36,246 nucleotides of DNA. Source: Clostridiaceae bacterium. GTDB taxonomy: Bacteria > Bacillota > Clostridia > Lachnospirales > Lachnospiraceae. The position numbers and the translations under genes are program-made. Of the stretch, positions 7,853 to 15,214 are shown piece by piece. The notes beneath the pieces are model-generated. The model saw only the letters and a list, made by a program, of their open reading frames with translations, was not told where the DNA came from and made no database searches. How positions within the stretch are numbered: position 1 is the first letter of the stretch; the number at the start of each line of letters is the position of its first letter. The stretch spans positions 1 to 36,246 of the forward strand of contig JAGZXV010000032.1 in the NCBI GenBank assembly GCA_018378255.1, in the 5' to 3' direction.

Positions 7853-9313
7853 CTACTCAATCTTCACGTGATTGTAGTCCACGGTAGCATCCGTAAGGAT
7901 CTCCTCTATGTACTGCATTAAGATACTGGGATACGTATAATTCATCCACAGTTTATAGGACGGATCCTTCAGAGTTTCCTCCTTCAGCTTATATGCCAGT
8001 CCCGCATAACTGTAGGAATTCAGTTTGGCATACATCTGAGACATGGATGCCATCTCATCATCCGTAAACTCATGCTCCTTATTATCGATGTGCTTCAATT
8101 CTTCATATGCTTTATTATAGAATACGCGCATCAGGAACGGACCTTTATAGGTATTAAATTCCAGAAGGTTATCGTCGAGCACTTTTTCATCCAGAGCCCA
8201 CGCTTCCACATCCAGCACTTTAGTATTGTACGTATATACGGCATCGTCCGTATACTCCAATATCCCATACTGGCAGGGCGGCGTGGCCAGTGAACTGGTT
8301 ACAATCTCACAGATTCCGTCTTTCTGCTCATTGGAATACCGGTAATGCTGGACGTGAAGGTGTCCGCTCAGAAAAATCCCCACATCCCATGCCTCCAGCT
8401 GATCGATCAGCTGGCTGCTGTGTTCAATCGTACAGTCATCAATATAAACACGGCTCTGATCCAGCAGATTGTGATGTGCTACCGGTATCACATTCATCCC
8501 CTGTTCCCAGGCGTCTTCCATCTCCAGTTCAATCCAGTCATAGGTTTCAGACTTAATCATCCCCCCTACCAGGGCATGATCTTCATATTGGCAGCTATCC
8601 AGCATCAGCAGGCGGTTATATTCGTCCAGCTGATAGACGTAACTCAGAGAGTACTCATCCCGGCTTATGGCTTCATCATAACCAAAATCACTGTATATGC
8701 TCTCAAATTCCTGCGGAGTGGTCTGCTCAGCCGGGAAACGCACGCCCCCTTCATAGGCCGCTGCGCTCACGTTGTTAATATCGTGGTTGCCCGGGATAAC
8801 GAGGACCGGAATTCCGGCCTTCTCAATCCGTTCCAGCTTATCGGCCAGTTCCACATGGCTCTGATATTCTCCGTTCAAACTCAGATCACCGCTCAAAATC
8901 AGCGCCTCCGGCTTCTGGTCGATCACCTCTTCGATAAATGCATCCGTAATCTCCCAGATATAGTTCACAACCTTACCGTCGCCGTGTTCTACCATATAGT
9001 TAAATCCCAGCCCCATATCCGTCAGCTCACGGGCAAAATAATGGATATCGCTGGCAATGATCAGCTTTTTCCCCGGTTCCTGCTCTTTTGGCGTTTCGTC
9101 CGGTTCTGTTGTCCCTTCCGGTGATGTTGTTTCTTCTATTGAAGATGTCTCCGGTTCACTCTCTGTTGAAGGCTGGGTATCCTCTGTAACCGGCTCCGTA
9201 ACCGTTTGGGACGGAGTTTCCGTAGAGGCCGGCTCCTGCGCTGTTTTCACGGTACAGCCGGTTAATGCAGCCACCATCCCTATTATGATTAAACCTGCTA
9301 ATTTTTTATTCAT
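7853..9313 (-). CDS. Calcineurin-like metallophosphoesterase lipoprotein
   Basis: A 486-residue secreted, lipid-anchored phosphoesterase. The signal ends in the lipobox ALTGC (Cys20). A Thr/Glu/Ser/Pro-rich linker to about residue 82 spans the wall. The catalytic domain shows the two-metal motifs in order: SDIHYF (88-93), GDLSLNGE (142-149), GNHD (175-178), then AHHN and GHLHVQHY. The C-terminal third has helical segments rich in Tyr and Asp with no clear family. The ATG overlaps the end of the upstream GH18 gene by eight bases, so the two are coupled and probably act together at the cell surface. The substrate cannot be told from the sequence. Confidence 0.88.
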   Translation of the reverse strand: MNKKLAGLIIIGMVAALTGCTVKTAQEPASTETPSQTVTEPVTEDTQPSTESEPETSSIEETTSPEGTTEPDETPKEQEPGKKLIIASDIHYFARELTDMGLGFNYMVEHGDGKVVNYIWEITDAFIEEVIDQKPEALILSGDLSLNGEYQSHVELADKLERIEKAGIPVLVIPGNHDINNVSAAAYEGGVRFPAEQTTPQEFESIYSDFGYDEAISRDEYSLSYVYQLDEYNRLLMLDSCQYEDHALVGGMIKSETYDWIELEMEDAWEQGMNVIPVAHHNLLDQSRVYIDDCTIEHSSQLIDQLEAWDVGIFLSGHLHVQHYRYSNEQKDGICEIVTSSLATPPCQYGILEYTDDAVYTYNTKVLDVEAWALDEKVLDDNLLEFNTYKGPFLMRVFYNKAYEELKHIDNKEHEFTDDEMASMSQMYAKLNSYSYAGLAYKLKEETLKDPSYKLWMNYTYPSILMQYIEEILTDATVDYNHVKIE

Positions 9314-10976
9314 TCAAATTCACCACGTCCCAAAGCTCTTTCGGTTCAAAACCTGCCTTCCAGCAGGCCACACCGGCCAGGCCGTACTCCTCTATCAGAT
9401 TCATTTTCAGCTGAATGGAGTTCGCTTCTTCCATCCAGATATACTTGCCGCCTTCATCGGTAAACAGTTCCCCGTAATACTGGCCCAATTCTTCCTGCCA
9501 GATCAATTCCACCTTGTTTTCTTCCACCCACTTCTGGGCCGCTTCGATTCCCAGGGCGGATGAAGATGTGCCTCCGTCTCCCTCTGTCCATACTCTTGTA
9601 TAAAACGGGATGGCATTCACAACCTTTTCTTTCGGCACTTCTTTCAGCGTATCCGCAATTCCATTCTTCACAAAATCAATGGACGACACAGATCCCATCT
9701 CTCCTCCGGCAAAATGTTCGTCATATGCCATGATGATCACATAATCCACAACCCTGCCCTGTTCCGCCCGGTTATAAAACATGTTATAAGAAGCGGGAAC
9801 ATAATTATCTACGGAAAGCACCAGTTTTTTCTTCCTGCAGGCCACGGAAAGTTCCCGGATAAACTGCACATAATACGGCCCTGCCGCTTCCCTTAATGTT
9901 TCAAAATCCAGATTAATACCGTCAAATCCATAAGTATCGGCATCTTCCATCAGCTTGGCAATCAGCTTTTTCCTGGTGGATGTTTTTCCCATCAGTACCT
10001 GGGTATTCACATCTTTCCCGCCGTTGTAGTTGAAATTGTCTAAAACCGGCCACACCTGAAGTCCCAGTTCATGAGCCTTATCCACATAATCTTTACTGGC
10101 TAATGACCGGTAATTCCCTTCATTATCCATAAGTGCAAACCATGTGGGAGCGATCACATTAACTCCCTTTGTATTGGCAATTCTGGCCTCCAGCGTGCTG
10201 TTGGCATCTTCTGATAAGACCTGGTGCCATAAAAGACATACCTTTTCATCCATGGTAATGTTGGTGTATACCGGTTCGATAAATGTGCTCTGAGGCCGGA
10301 AACTGTCGGATTCGGCCAGATACCGGTTCTGGATATAACCTATATATCCGTCCTCTGTCATAACTTCGGACCACTCATCCATCGCCTCTATGACACGGAT
10401 TTTGCTGCCCTTGGGCGCTTCCGTCACAATCGGGCTCTTGATCCCGCCCTTTTCCCGGACTTTCCCCTTCCGCTTCATGACAGCCATATTCTCAGCATCC
10501 CACCGGGTGTCAATATAGATTCTTCTGATCTCTGATTCCAGGTCAAAAGACCGGATTCTTATGTCGGTGTACCCGGATATCAAACCGAGAGCTAAGTAAA
10601 CTTCATCGCCTTCCAGAACCAGCAGCGGAGCTCCGTTGCTTCCTTTCGTCTGTTCTGTGGCATATACGATATCCTCAGGAAGGGTATAAACAAGAAGCTT
10701 TTCATTCTCATCCCAGAAAAACTTCTCATTGATCCGGCCGTTAATCCATGTGATTGGCAGATAGGTCTGGTTGTTCTTAAAAATTCCTTTTGCTTCCTGC
10801 AATTCATCATTTAACAGAAGAGCCACTTCATCTTCCGTCACCCCATATCTCTGGGTTAAATCCGCCTTCTCAAAAGACGGCATGTACTTTATTGCCAGCC
10901 ATACGCCTAAAATACCCGCTGCCAGCAATATCACAACCGCTAGCACCGCTGCCAGCAGTGTTTTCTTCTTCTCCAT
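9306..10976 (-). CDS. Membrane-anchored GH18 glycosidase-like protein with SH3b domain
   Basis: A 556-residue cell-surface protein: one N-terminal membrane helix (about 7-30), a unique domain (about 40-160), a bacterial SH3 domain (about 165-222; GSKIRVIEAMDEWSEVMTEDGYIGYI) and a C-terminal GH18 TIM barrel (about 235-550). The catalytic signature DGINLDFE (352-359) is complete, with Glu359 as the expected acid. Relatives with SH3b or LysM modules (YaaH/SleL group) hydrolyse peptidoglycan N-acetylglucosamine linkages, for example in spore cortex. This one lacks LysM. GGAGG precedes the ATG by seven bases, and a promoter lies at 11037-11065. It is coupled to the downstream phosphoesterase. Confidence 0.88.
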   Translation of the reverse strand: MEKKKTLLAAVLAVVILLAAGILGVWLAIKYMPSFEKADLTQRYGVTEDEVALLLNDELQEAKGIFKNNQTYLPITWINGRINEKFFWDENEKLLVYTLPEDIVYATEQTKGSNGAPLLVLEGDEVYLALGLISGYTDIRIRSFDLESEIRRIYIDTRWDAENMAVMKRKGKVREKGGIKSPIVTEAPKGSKIRVIEAMDEWSEVMTEDGYIGYIQNRYLAESDSFRPQSTFIEPVYTNITMDEKVCLLWHQVLSEDANSTLEARIANTKGVNVIAPTWFALMDNEGNYRSLASKDYVDKAHELGLQVWPVLDNFNYNGGKDVNTQVLMGKTSTRKKLIAKLMEDADTYGFDGINLDFETLREAAGPYYVQFIRELSVACRKKKLVLSVDNYVPASYNMFYNRAEQGRVVDYVIIMAYDEHFAGGEMGSVSSIDFVKNGIADTLKEVPKEKVVNAIPFYTRVWTEGDGGTSSSALGIEAAQKWVEENKVELIWQEELGQYYGELFTDEGGKYIWMEEANSIQLKMNLIEEYGLAGVACWKAGFEPKELWDVVNLNE

Positions 10977-11036
10977 GGATTTCCTCCTGCATTATCGGAT
11001 GTTAGTTATACTCTCGCCCCTATATCTTGTACGCTC

Positions 11037-11065
11037 ATTATACAATACATCAAATTACCATACAA
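11037..11065 (-). promoter_or_regulatory. Sigma-A promoter of the GH18-phosphoesterase pair
   Basis: On the minus strand, TTGTAT (11060-11065) and TATAAT (11037-11042) with a 17-base spacer, about 60 bases before the GH18 start. It makes the GH18 and phosphoesterase genes a transcription unit of their own. Confidence 0.65.
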
Positions 11066-11165
11066 GCCGTAAAATTTGGTTCTTTTTCCACCCCATGCGC
11101 CCGCCTGTGCCGCTATCCTTACTTTTGGCTGAAAGTGGTATCCTGCGGCACTCCCCTCCCTGATT

Positions 11166-11411
11166 TTATTCGTAATAAACCTTGTCAAAATGGATCTCCG
11201 TCAGTTTCCCGTCTTCCAATCCGACAAAATCACTCATATAGTAGTATTTATCTTCGCAGACTTCGAATATCTTTCCCCAGTCCTTTTCTTCCAGTTCCTC
11301 CCCGTCTATAATTATAGGGATTCCTTTATCACGGTACTGTTTTAGTCCTTCCAGATACACTCTCTGCTGTTCTTTTTTCTCTCTCGGTGACAAAGCATCA
11401 TCTGATCTCAC
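11166..11411 (-). CDS. Small conserved-looking protein of unknown function (81 aa)
   Basis: An 81-residue acidic soluble protein starting at GTG 11411, with GGAGG five bases upstream. It begins with a charged helix (SPREKKEQQRVYLEGLKQYRDKGIPI), followed by a small beta-rich part (IIIDGEELEEKDWGKIFEVCEDKYYYMSDFVG) and a tail ending in DKVYYE. I do not recognise a family. It lies in the same direction, 104 bases downstream of the P-loop gene and upstream of the GH18 promoter, so it may be the last gene of the kinase operon. The good ribosome binding site and clean start support a real gene. Confidence 0.65.
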   Translation of the reverse strand: MRSDDALSPREKKEQQRVYLEGLKQYRDKGIPIIIDGEELEEKDWGKIFEVCEDKYYYMSDFVGLEDGKLTEIHFDKVYYE

Positions 11412-11451
11412 ATGTTCCTCCCATTCCGCCGTCCAACCGGCAATTTATTTA

Positions 11452-11506
11452 AGGCAGAACCTTTGACCCGGAAGGTATTGGTGACATATCATTCCCGGTT
11501 CTGCCT
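11452..11506. repeat. Inverted repeat between the P-loop gene and the 81-aa gene
   Basis: AGGCAGAACC (11452-11461) pairs with GGTTCTGCCT (11497-11506) around a 35-base loop. There is no T tract, so it is not a standard terminator. It may be an RNA processing or attenuation hairpin in the kinase operon. Confidence 0.4.
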
Positions 11507-11515
11507 CATTGACAC

Positions 11516-12067
11516 TTATTTTTCAAAATATGCAATCATCTGGCGGTTCAGTGCAAAAGGATCCTCTGAAAGAGGAATTCGTCCGACAGGAATCTTCAGC
11601 TTCTTTCTCATCTGTTTTCTGGTGTCTTCGCTTCCAAAGGAAACGGCGTAATTCCAGCTCTTATAACCAGCTTCCGTCTTCATCTCCCGGACAAACTCCA
11701 AAAATCCTTCTATCTGCCATTCGCTCAGAGACGCAATCACATACTTTTCATCGCATCGTAAAAATTCGATTTTTTGTTTTAAAAAATCGCTTCCAAAATC
11801 AATGATGATCTGGTCATATCCCTCTGCCATGCAATAGGGCAGTACTTCCGGCCCGGAATGTTTATAGTAATCCGCCTTTAATACGGAAAAGCAGGCATTA
11901 TCTGTTACGGCGCCTCTGCATATCCGTTCAATCCGCTCAAAATCACCGTGCTCATTCCATTCCAGAACCGCACACCGGTACCGGCAGACGCCGACCAGAT
12001 AATTGGCTAACAATATGGCGTAATGAGTGGCTCCGGCCCCTGGGGATGTGCCCAGTATTCCAGTCAC
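11516..12067 (-). CDS. TadZ/CpaE-like P-loop protein with atypical Walker A
   Basis: A 183-residue soluble protein if started at GTG 12067, which overlaps the kinase stop (GTGA). A longer frame from ATG 12148 would overlap the kinase by 85 bases and has no clear ribosome binding site. The P-loop sits at the very N-terminus, as in ParA/MinD proteins: GTSPGAGATH (6-15). The usual Walker lysine is missing, as in CpaE/TadZ proteins. The sequence parallels the C-terminal domain of the kinase encoded just upstream: GAG(A/T)TH, then D(F/Y)GSDF, then a DPF segment near the end. It is therefore a stand-alone paralogue of that domain. A regulatory or localisation role for the kinase is inferred. Confidence 0.75.
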   Translation of the reverse strand: MTGILGTSPGAGATHYAILLANYLVGVCRYRCAVLEWNEHGDFERIERICRGAVTDNACFSVLKADYYKHSGPEVLPYCMAEGYDQIIIDFGSDFLKQKIEFLRCDEKYVIASLSEWQIEGFLEFVREMKTEAGYKSWNYAVSFGSEDTRKQMRKKLKIPVGRIPLSEDPFALNRQMIAYFEK

Positions 12068-13545
12068 CGTCTGTTTTTGCCCAATGGCCCAAACGGTACT
12101 CTTTCCACGGCTTTTACGGCGGCTCTTCTCAATTTTCGCAGCAGCCATCCCCCTTCTTCCTCTACCCCCAGACTGTTCATCAAGGTCTCATAAAATCTCA
12201 TATGAATCTCCTCAGGAAGAAATGGATCCGGCTGCCAGGGCGCCTTATAACAGAATTCCGGTTTCAGCGCTCCACCCTTCCTGACTTTCACCCCTGCCGC
12301 CGCATGGTTAAATATAATCCGCACACAGCCGCAGGAATCCAGCTTCCCGGCGGCTTTTCCTGCCTCGCCGGCTTCCCATAAGCTCCCATCACAGACTAGA
12401 AAAATACAGTCCGTATCCACGAAATCCCGCAATCTGTCAAAATCACTGCCATAGTCCCGGATCACAACCGGGACGCTGCTCTTTTCCAGCACCACAGCTT
12501 CCCCATATCTGGGTTTCATCGTACATCCCCTTATCCTGACCTGGCCAAACTGGTCCGCCTGTGCGCCAAACGTAAGCGCCAGCCGCCTCACAGCGCCTGA
12601 GTCATTGCATTCTTCATAAAGATTGGGATAGCCTGATAACCTGAGATAAACAGATAAACCAATTGCAAGATGAGTCGTTCCGGCTCCTGATTTGCCGCCT
12701 GCGAAGGCAATTGTAAGAGATGATATCTGATTTCTTTGAAATAATTTTGAAACACCGTTTGTCTTCTGGTCCAGCCGGGCCAAATCCCGGCATAGTTCTT
12801 CTGCTGACTGGTACCGCTTATCCGGATCTGGGTTCAGACATGTTTTGACGATTTCCCTGAAACGAAAGCTCCATCCGCATAGTCCAGGCGATGGGGATTC
12901 ATCCGGATACTTCCCGGTTCCAAGGTAGATTAAGGTAACACCAATGGCATAAATGTCTGTCCGTTCATCCAGTTTCATGTCCGTCCTGTATTGTTCCGGC
13001 GCCGCGCATCCTATGGTCCCATAGCGCGTTGAGGAAGCATTCGCCTGGATCATAGTTGCGGAATGGTCAAAATCAACCAGTTTAACAGTTTCATTGCATA
13101 ATAATAAATTCTTGGGCTGAAGATCTAAATATAAAATGGGAATTTCCCCTGCAGAATGCAGGTAATTGACTAACCGGCAGATCTCAATCCCATATCGGAT
13201 TGTCATTGCCGCAGTCAGATGACCTTGATTGTGGATCAGGTCATAGAATGATTCGCCTTCCAAGTACTCTTCGATCAGATAGCTGTACTCAGAATCTTCT
13301 TCTAAATCGTAAACGATGGGGATTCCGGGATGGCGCAGTTCCTTAAGGATCAATGCCTCCTTCTTAAACCGGCCATAATCCACATAGGACTTGGATACCC
13401 GCTTAATGGCCCTGAATTCTTCCAGCTCCATATGCACCGCCAAAAACACGGTACCGGCACGTCCTTTCCCTAAAACACCCTTTAACTGATATTTACCAAA
13501 TAAAACGGTGCCCTCTAAGACACACACCTCCTTTGTAAATATCAT
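12064..13545 (-). CDS. Ser/Thr protein kinase fused to a TadZ/CpaE-like P-loop domain
   Basis: A 493-residue fusion. Residues 15-260 are a Hanks-type kinase: glycine loop LGKGRAGTV (25-33), Lys48 in AIKRV, catalytic loop LDLQPKN (140-146, Asp141, with Tyr where His is usual), DFD instead of DFG (158-160) and APE (182-184). Residues 275-490 form a second domain with a degenerate P-loop, GGKSGAGTTH (283-292), again without the GKT lysine. There is no membrane helix or PASTA repeat, so it is cytoplasmic and unlike PrkC. The start is uncertain: ATG 13545 lies only about six bases after the predicted transcript start, and AAAGGAGG falls inside the coding region. The adjacent P-loop protein shares ancestry with the second domain. 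Confidence 0.85.
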   Translation of the reverse strand: MIFTKEVCVLEGTVLFGKYQLKGVLGKGRAGTVFLAVHMELEEFRAIKRVSKSYVDYGRFKKEALILKELRHPGIPIVYDLEEDSEYSYLIEEYLEGESFYDLIHNQGHLTAAMTIRYGIEICRLVNYLHSAGEIPILYLDLQPKNLLLCNETVKLVDFDHSATMIQANASSTRYGTIGCAAPEQYRTDMKLDERTDIYAIGVTLIYLGTGKYPDESPSPGLCGWSFRFREIVKTCLNPDPDKRYQSAEELCRDLARLDQKTNGVSKLFQRNQISSLTIAFAGGKSGAGTTHLAIGLSVYLRLSGYPNLYEECNDSGAVRRLALTFGAQADQFGQVRIRGCTMKPRYGEAVVLEKSSVPVVIRDYGSDFDRLRDFVDTDCIFLVCDGSLWEAGEAGKAAGKLDSCGCVRIIFNHAAAGVKVRKGGALKPEFCYKAPWQPDPFLPEEIHMRFYETLMNSLGVEEEGGWLLRKLRRAAVKAVERVPFGPLGKNRR

Positions 13546-13557
13546 CTCTTGATGCCC

Positions 13558-13586
13558 ATTCTAATACAAAAATACGATTTTTACAA
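13558..13586 (-). promoter_or_regulatory. Promoter candidate of the kinase operon
   Basis: On the minus strand, TTGTAA (13581-13586) and TAGAAT (13558-13563) with a 17-base spacer. The implied transcript start (about 13551) is very close to the kinase ATG. Confidence 0.5.
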
Positions 13587-13623
13587 TCTTTATTTAAAAA
13601 ATCTCTAAAAAATTCCTTAAAAT

Positions 13624-13653
13624 TTCACATAGGAATTGCCTTTTCGCTATAAT
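13624..13653 (+). promoter_or_regulatory. Sigma-A promoter of mecA
   Basis: TTCACA (13624-13629) and a consensus TATAAT (13648-13653) with an 18-base spacer, about 55 bases before the mecA ATG. Confidence 0.65.
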
Positions 13654-13707
13654 ATATAGTATAGTTAGATTGAGGAAGCAGACTTTAAAAGAAAAGGAAG
13701 TGATCCT

Positions 13708-14439
13708 ATGAAGATAGAACGTATCAATGAAAATCAGATTCGATGTACACTGAGCAGTTTCGACTTGAGCGTCCGTAATCTGAATCTGGGTGAGCTGGCA
13801 TACGGAAGCGAAAAAGCGCGCAGCCTTTTTCGTGAGATGATCCAGAAAGCATCCAACGAAGTCGGTTTTGAAGCCGAAGATATCCCACTCATGGTAGAAG
13901 CCATACCACTGTCGAATGAAAGCGTAATGTTAGTCATCACTAAAATAGAAGACCCGGAAGAGCTGGACACCCGTTTTTCAAAATTCACCCCCATGTCTGA
14001 TGAAGACCAGGACGGCATGAATGATCTGGCCCATGAACTGTTGGAAGGCGCCGATGGACTGTTAAGTCTCTTATCGGATAATGTTAAGGAAACCCTGGAA
14101 GAACCGCCTGTCCATGATGTTACGCCTGCTCCTCAGGCGCCGGTTCCGGCCTCCCGAATCTATAGTTTTGACAGCCTTGACCGTATATGCGAAGTAGCCC
14201 ATATTGTTGGACATGTCTATGACGGAAGGAATACTCTTTATAAGAAACCGGACAGCCGCCAGTACTACTTAGTGGTAAAGACCAAGGACAGCAGCTCCCT
14301 CAGTTTCAGCCGTCTGTGCAATATTCTCGCAGAATACGGTACAAAAATCCGGCAGGAATACGCAAGCGAAGCCTATTACAAAGAGCATTATGAAGTGATC
14401 ATAAAAAACAGCGCTCTTCAAAAGCTGGCTAATCTTTAA
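13708..14439 (+). CDS. mecA: MecA-type adaptor of the ClpC protease
   Basis: A 243-residue cytoplasmic adaptor that hands target proteins to ClpCP. The N-terminal substrate-binding domain (MKIERINENQIRCTLSSFDL...) and the C-terminal ClpC-binding domain (about 145-243; IYSFDSLDRICEVAHIV, SFSRLCNILAEYG) are both present, joined by an acidic, proline-containing linker. The length fits MecA. The start has AAAAGGAAG upstream and a consensus promoter at 13624. It is transcribed away from the kinase/P-loop operon and followed by a strong hairpin terminator. Targets in this organism are unknown. Confidence 0.9.
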   Translation: MKIERINENQIRCTLSSFDLSVRNLNLGELAYGSEKARSLFREMIQKASNEVGFEAEDIPLMVEAIPLSNESVMLVITKIEDPEELDTRFSKFTPMSDEDQDGMNDLAHELLEGADGLLSLLSDNVKETLEEPPVHDVTPAPQAPVPASRIYSFDSLDRICEVAHIVGHVYDGRNTLYKKPDSRQYYLVVKTKDSSSLSFSRLCNILAEYGTKIRQEYASEAYYKEHYEVIIKNSALQKLANL

Positions 14440-14554
14440 CAGGAATTCTATCGGCCGGATTTCCCGCGCCGGAGCGTACCGGGCACAGATGCCGGCTAAG
14501 TCATTTTAAACACCACCTGTGCTGCGGCTTCAATAAGCGGATAAGAATCAAAAA

Positions 14555-14587
14555 ACAGGTGAGGAGTTACTCTAACTCTTCACCTGT
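14555..14587. terminator. Bidirectional rho-independent terminator
   Basis: A 14-bp stem with one G-T pair, left arm 14555-14568 (starting ACAGGTGA) and right arm 14574-14587 (ending CACCTGT), with a 5-base loop. An A run lies before it. It separates the convergent mecA and DUF1858 genes. Confidence 0.85.
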
Positions 14588-14598
14588 TCTCTTCAGAC

Positions 14599-14799
14599 CT
14601 ATCTGGTTGCTAACACTTCATTCATCTTGCTCACTAAATCATCGCAGTCAATTCCATGAACAAAACATGCCTCTTCCAATGTTTCACCCTGAGCGGACGG
14701 ACATCCAAGACAATGCATGCCTGCTCCCATTAACATCTGAGGAATTAATTCATCCATGCCGACTAACTGGCCGATTAACATATCTTTACTGATCACCAT
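14599..14799 (-). CDS. DUF1858 domain protein
   Basis: A 66-residue protein that consists entirely of the DUF1858 fold: ISKDMLIGQLVGMDELIPQMLMGAGMHCLGCPSAQGETLEEACFVHG. The Cys-Leu-Gly-Cys pair followed by a second conserved Cys is characteristic, and related domains occur with hybrid-cluster and redox proteins. I chose ATG 14799 because AAGGAGG lies eight bases upstream; the longer frame to 14823 starts before that site. It has its own promoter at 14833-14861 and is divergent from the pyruvate formate-lyase gene. A redox or thiol role is plausible but unproven. Confidence 0.85.
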   Translation of the reverse strand: MVISKDMLIGQLVGMDELIPQMLMGAGMHCLGCPSAQGETLEEACFVHGIDCDDLVSKMNEVLATR

Positions 14800-14832
14800 G
14801 ATAATAACCTCCTTCTTGCACATACTATTCCT

Positions 14833-14861
14833 AATATAATACCATTTTAATCTTTTGACAA
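14833..14861 (-). promoter_or_regulatory. Sigma-A promoter of the DUF1858 gene
   Basis: On the minus strand, TTGTCA (14856-14861) and TATATT (14833-14838) with a 17-base spacer. It ends 11 bases before the cloverleaf element, so that element is not part of this transcript. Confidence 0.65.
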
Positions 14862-14872
14862 GATAATTTTAC

Positions 14873-15023
14873 GTAACAGTTCAGACGGCGGGAAAATTGA
14901 TAGAGAAAGCGGCGTCAAGCTGGCTTGTAAGCCGCTTTCTCTATCAATTTTCACATCGGATGGACATCCGATAATTCTTGACCGGCTTTTTCGGTCAAGA
15001 AGATGAGCCGTCTGAACGGTTAC
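14873..15023. repeat. Cloverleaf-forming inverted-repeat element (151 bp)
   Basis: The outer arms pair over 17 bases with one mismatch: 14873-14889 (ending GTTCAGACGGC) with 15007-15023 (starting GCCGTCTGAAC). Inside are three hairpins: a perfect 22-bp stem (14892-14913 with 14931-14952) whose loop holds a further CAAGC/GCTTG stem; an ATCGGATG/CATCCGAT hairpin (14955-14972); and TTCTTGACCG/CGGTCAAGAA (14975-15001). It lies between two divergent promoters and is not in the leader of either gene. No flanking direct repeat is obvious. A short partial match to the first arm (AAAGAAAGCGGC) follows at about 15032. It may be a non-autonomous mobile palindrome or an unannotated structured RNA. Structure is certain; identity is not. 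Confidence 0.85.
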
Positions 15024-15123
15024 AAATGGACAAAGAAAGCGGCTTTTCCTATTGATTTGCTATGAATTCCTATTTTTACCAAGTATTTACTGGCTAAAGG
15101 GAAAAAATTCTCATTTATTGCTA

Positions 15124-15152
15124 TTGACGTGTATACAATGTGCATTTATAAT
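15124..15152 (+). promoter_or_regulatory. Sigma-A promoter of the pyruvate formate-lyase operon
   Basis: TTGACG (15124-15129) and consensus TATAAT (15147-15152) with a 17-base spacer. The transcript start would be near 15159, leaving a leader of about 55 bases with AGGAGG before the ATG. I see no clear Rex- or FNR-type palindrome. Confidence 0.8.
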
Positions 15153-15214
15153 AAACACTACAGAACGTTACTAATTTAACTAATAATTCATAGATAAAAC
15201 AGGAGGTACTCTCA

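Noticed and set aside
8345..9124. Rightward frame of 259 codons inside the phosphoesterase gene
   Set aside because: The minus-strand frame has a lipobox and all metal motifs; this one is its antisense shadow.
12068..12148. Longer N-terminus of the P-loop protein
   Set aside because: It would overlap the kinase by 85 bases; the GTGA start puts the P-loop at the N-terminus, as expected for the family.
13734..14018. Leftward frame of 94 codons inside mecA
   Set aside because: Antisense shadow of a well-supported gene, with no family match.
14873..15023. Cloverleaf considered as a tRNA or tmRNA-like gene
   Set aside because: Stems are far too long, and there is no T-loop GTTCGA, anticodon arm of 5 bp or CCA-type acceptor end.
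15159..15214. pfl leader considered as a riboswitch
   Set aside because: The leader is only about 55 bases from the predicted start and AT-rich, with no stable fold seen; the large structure lies before the promoter.
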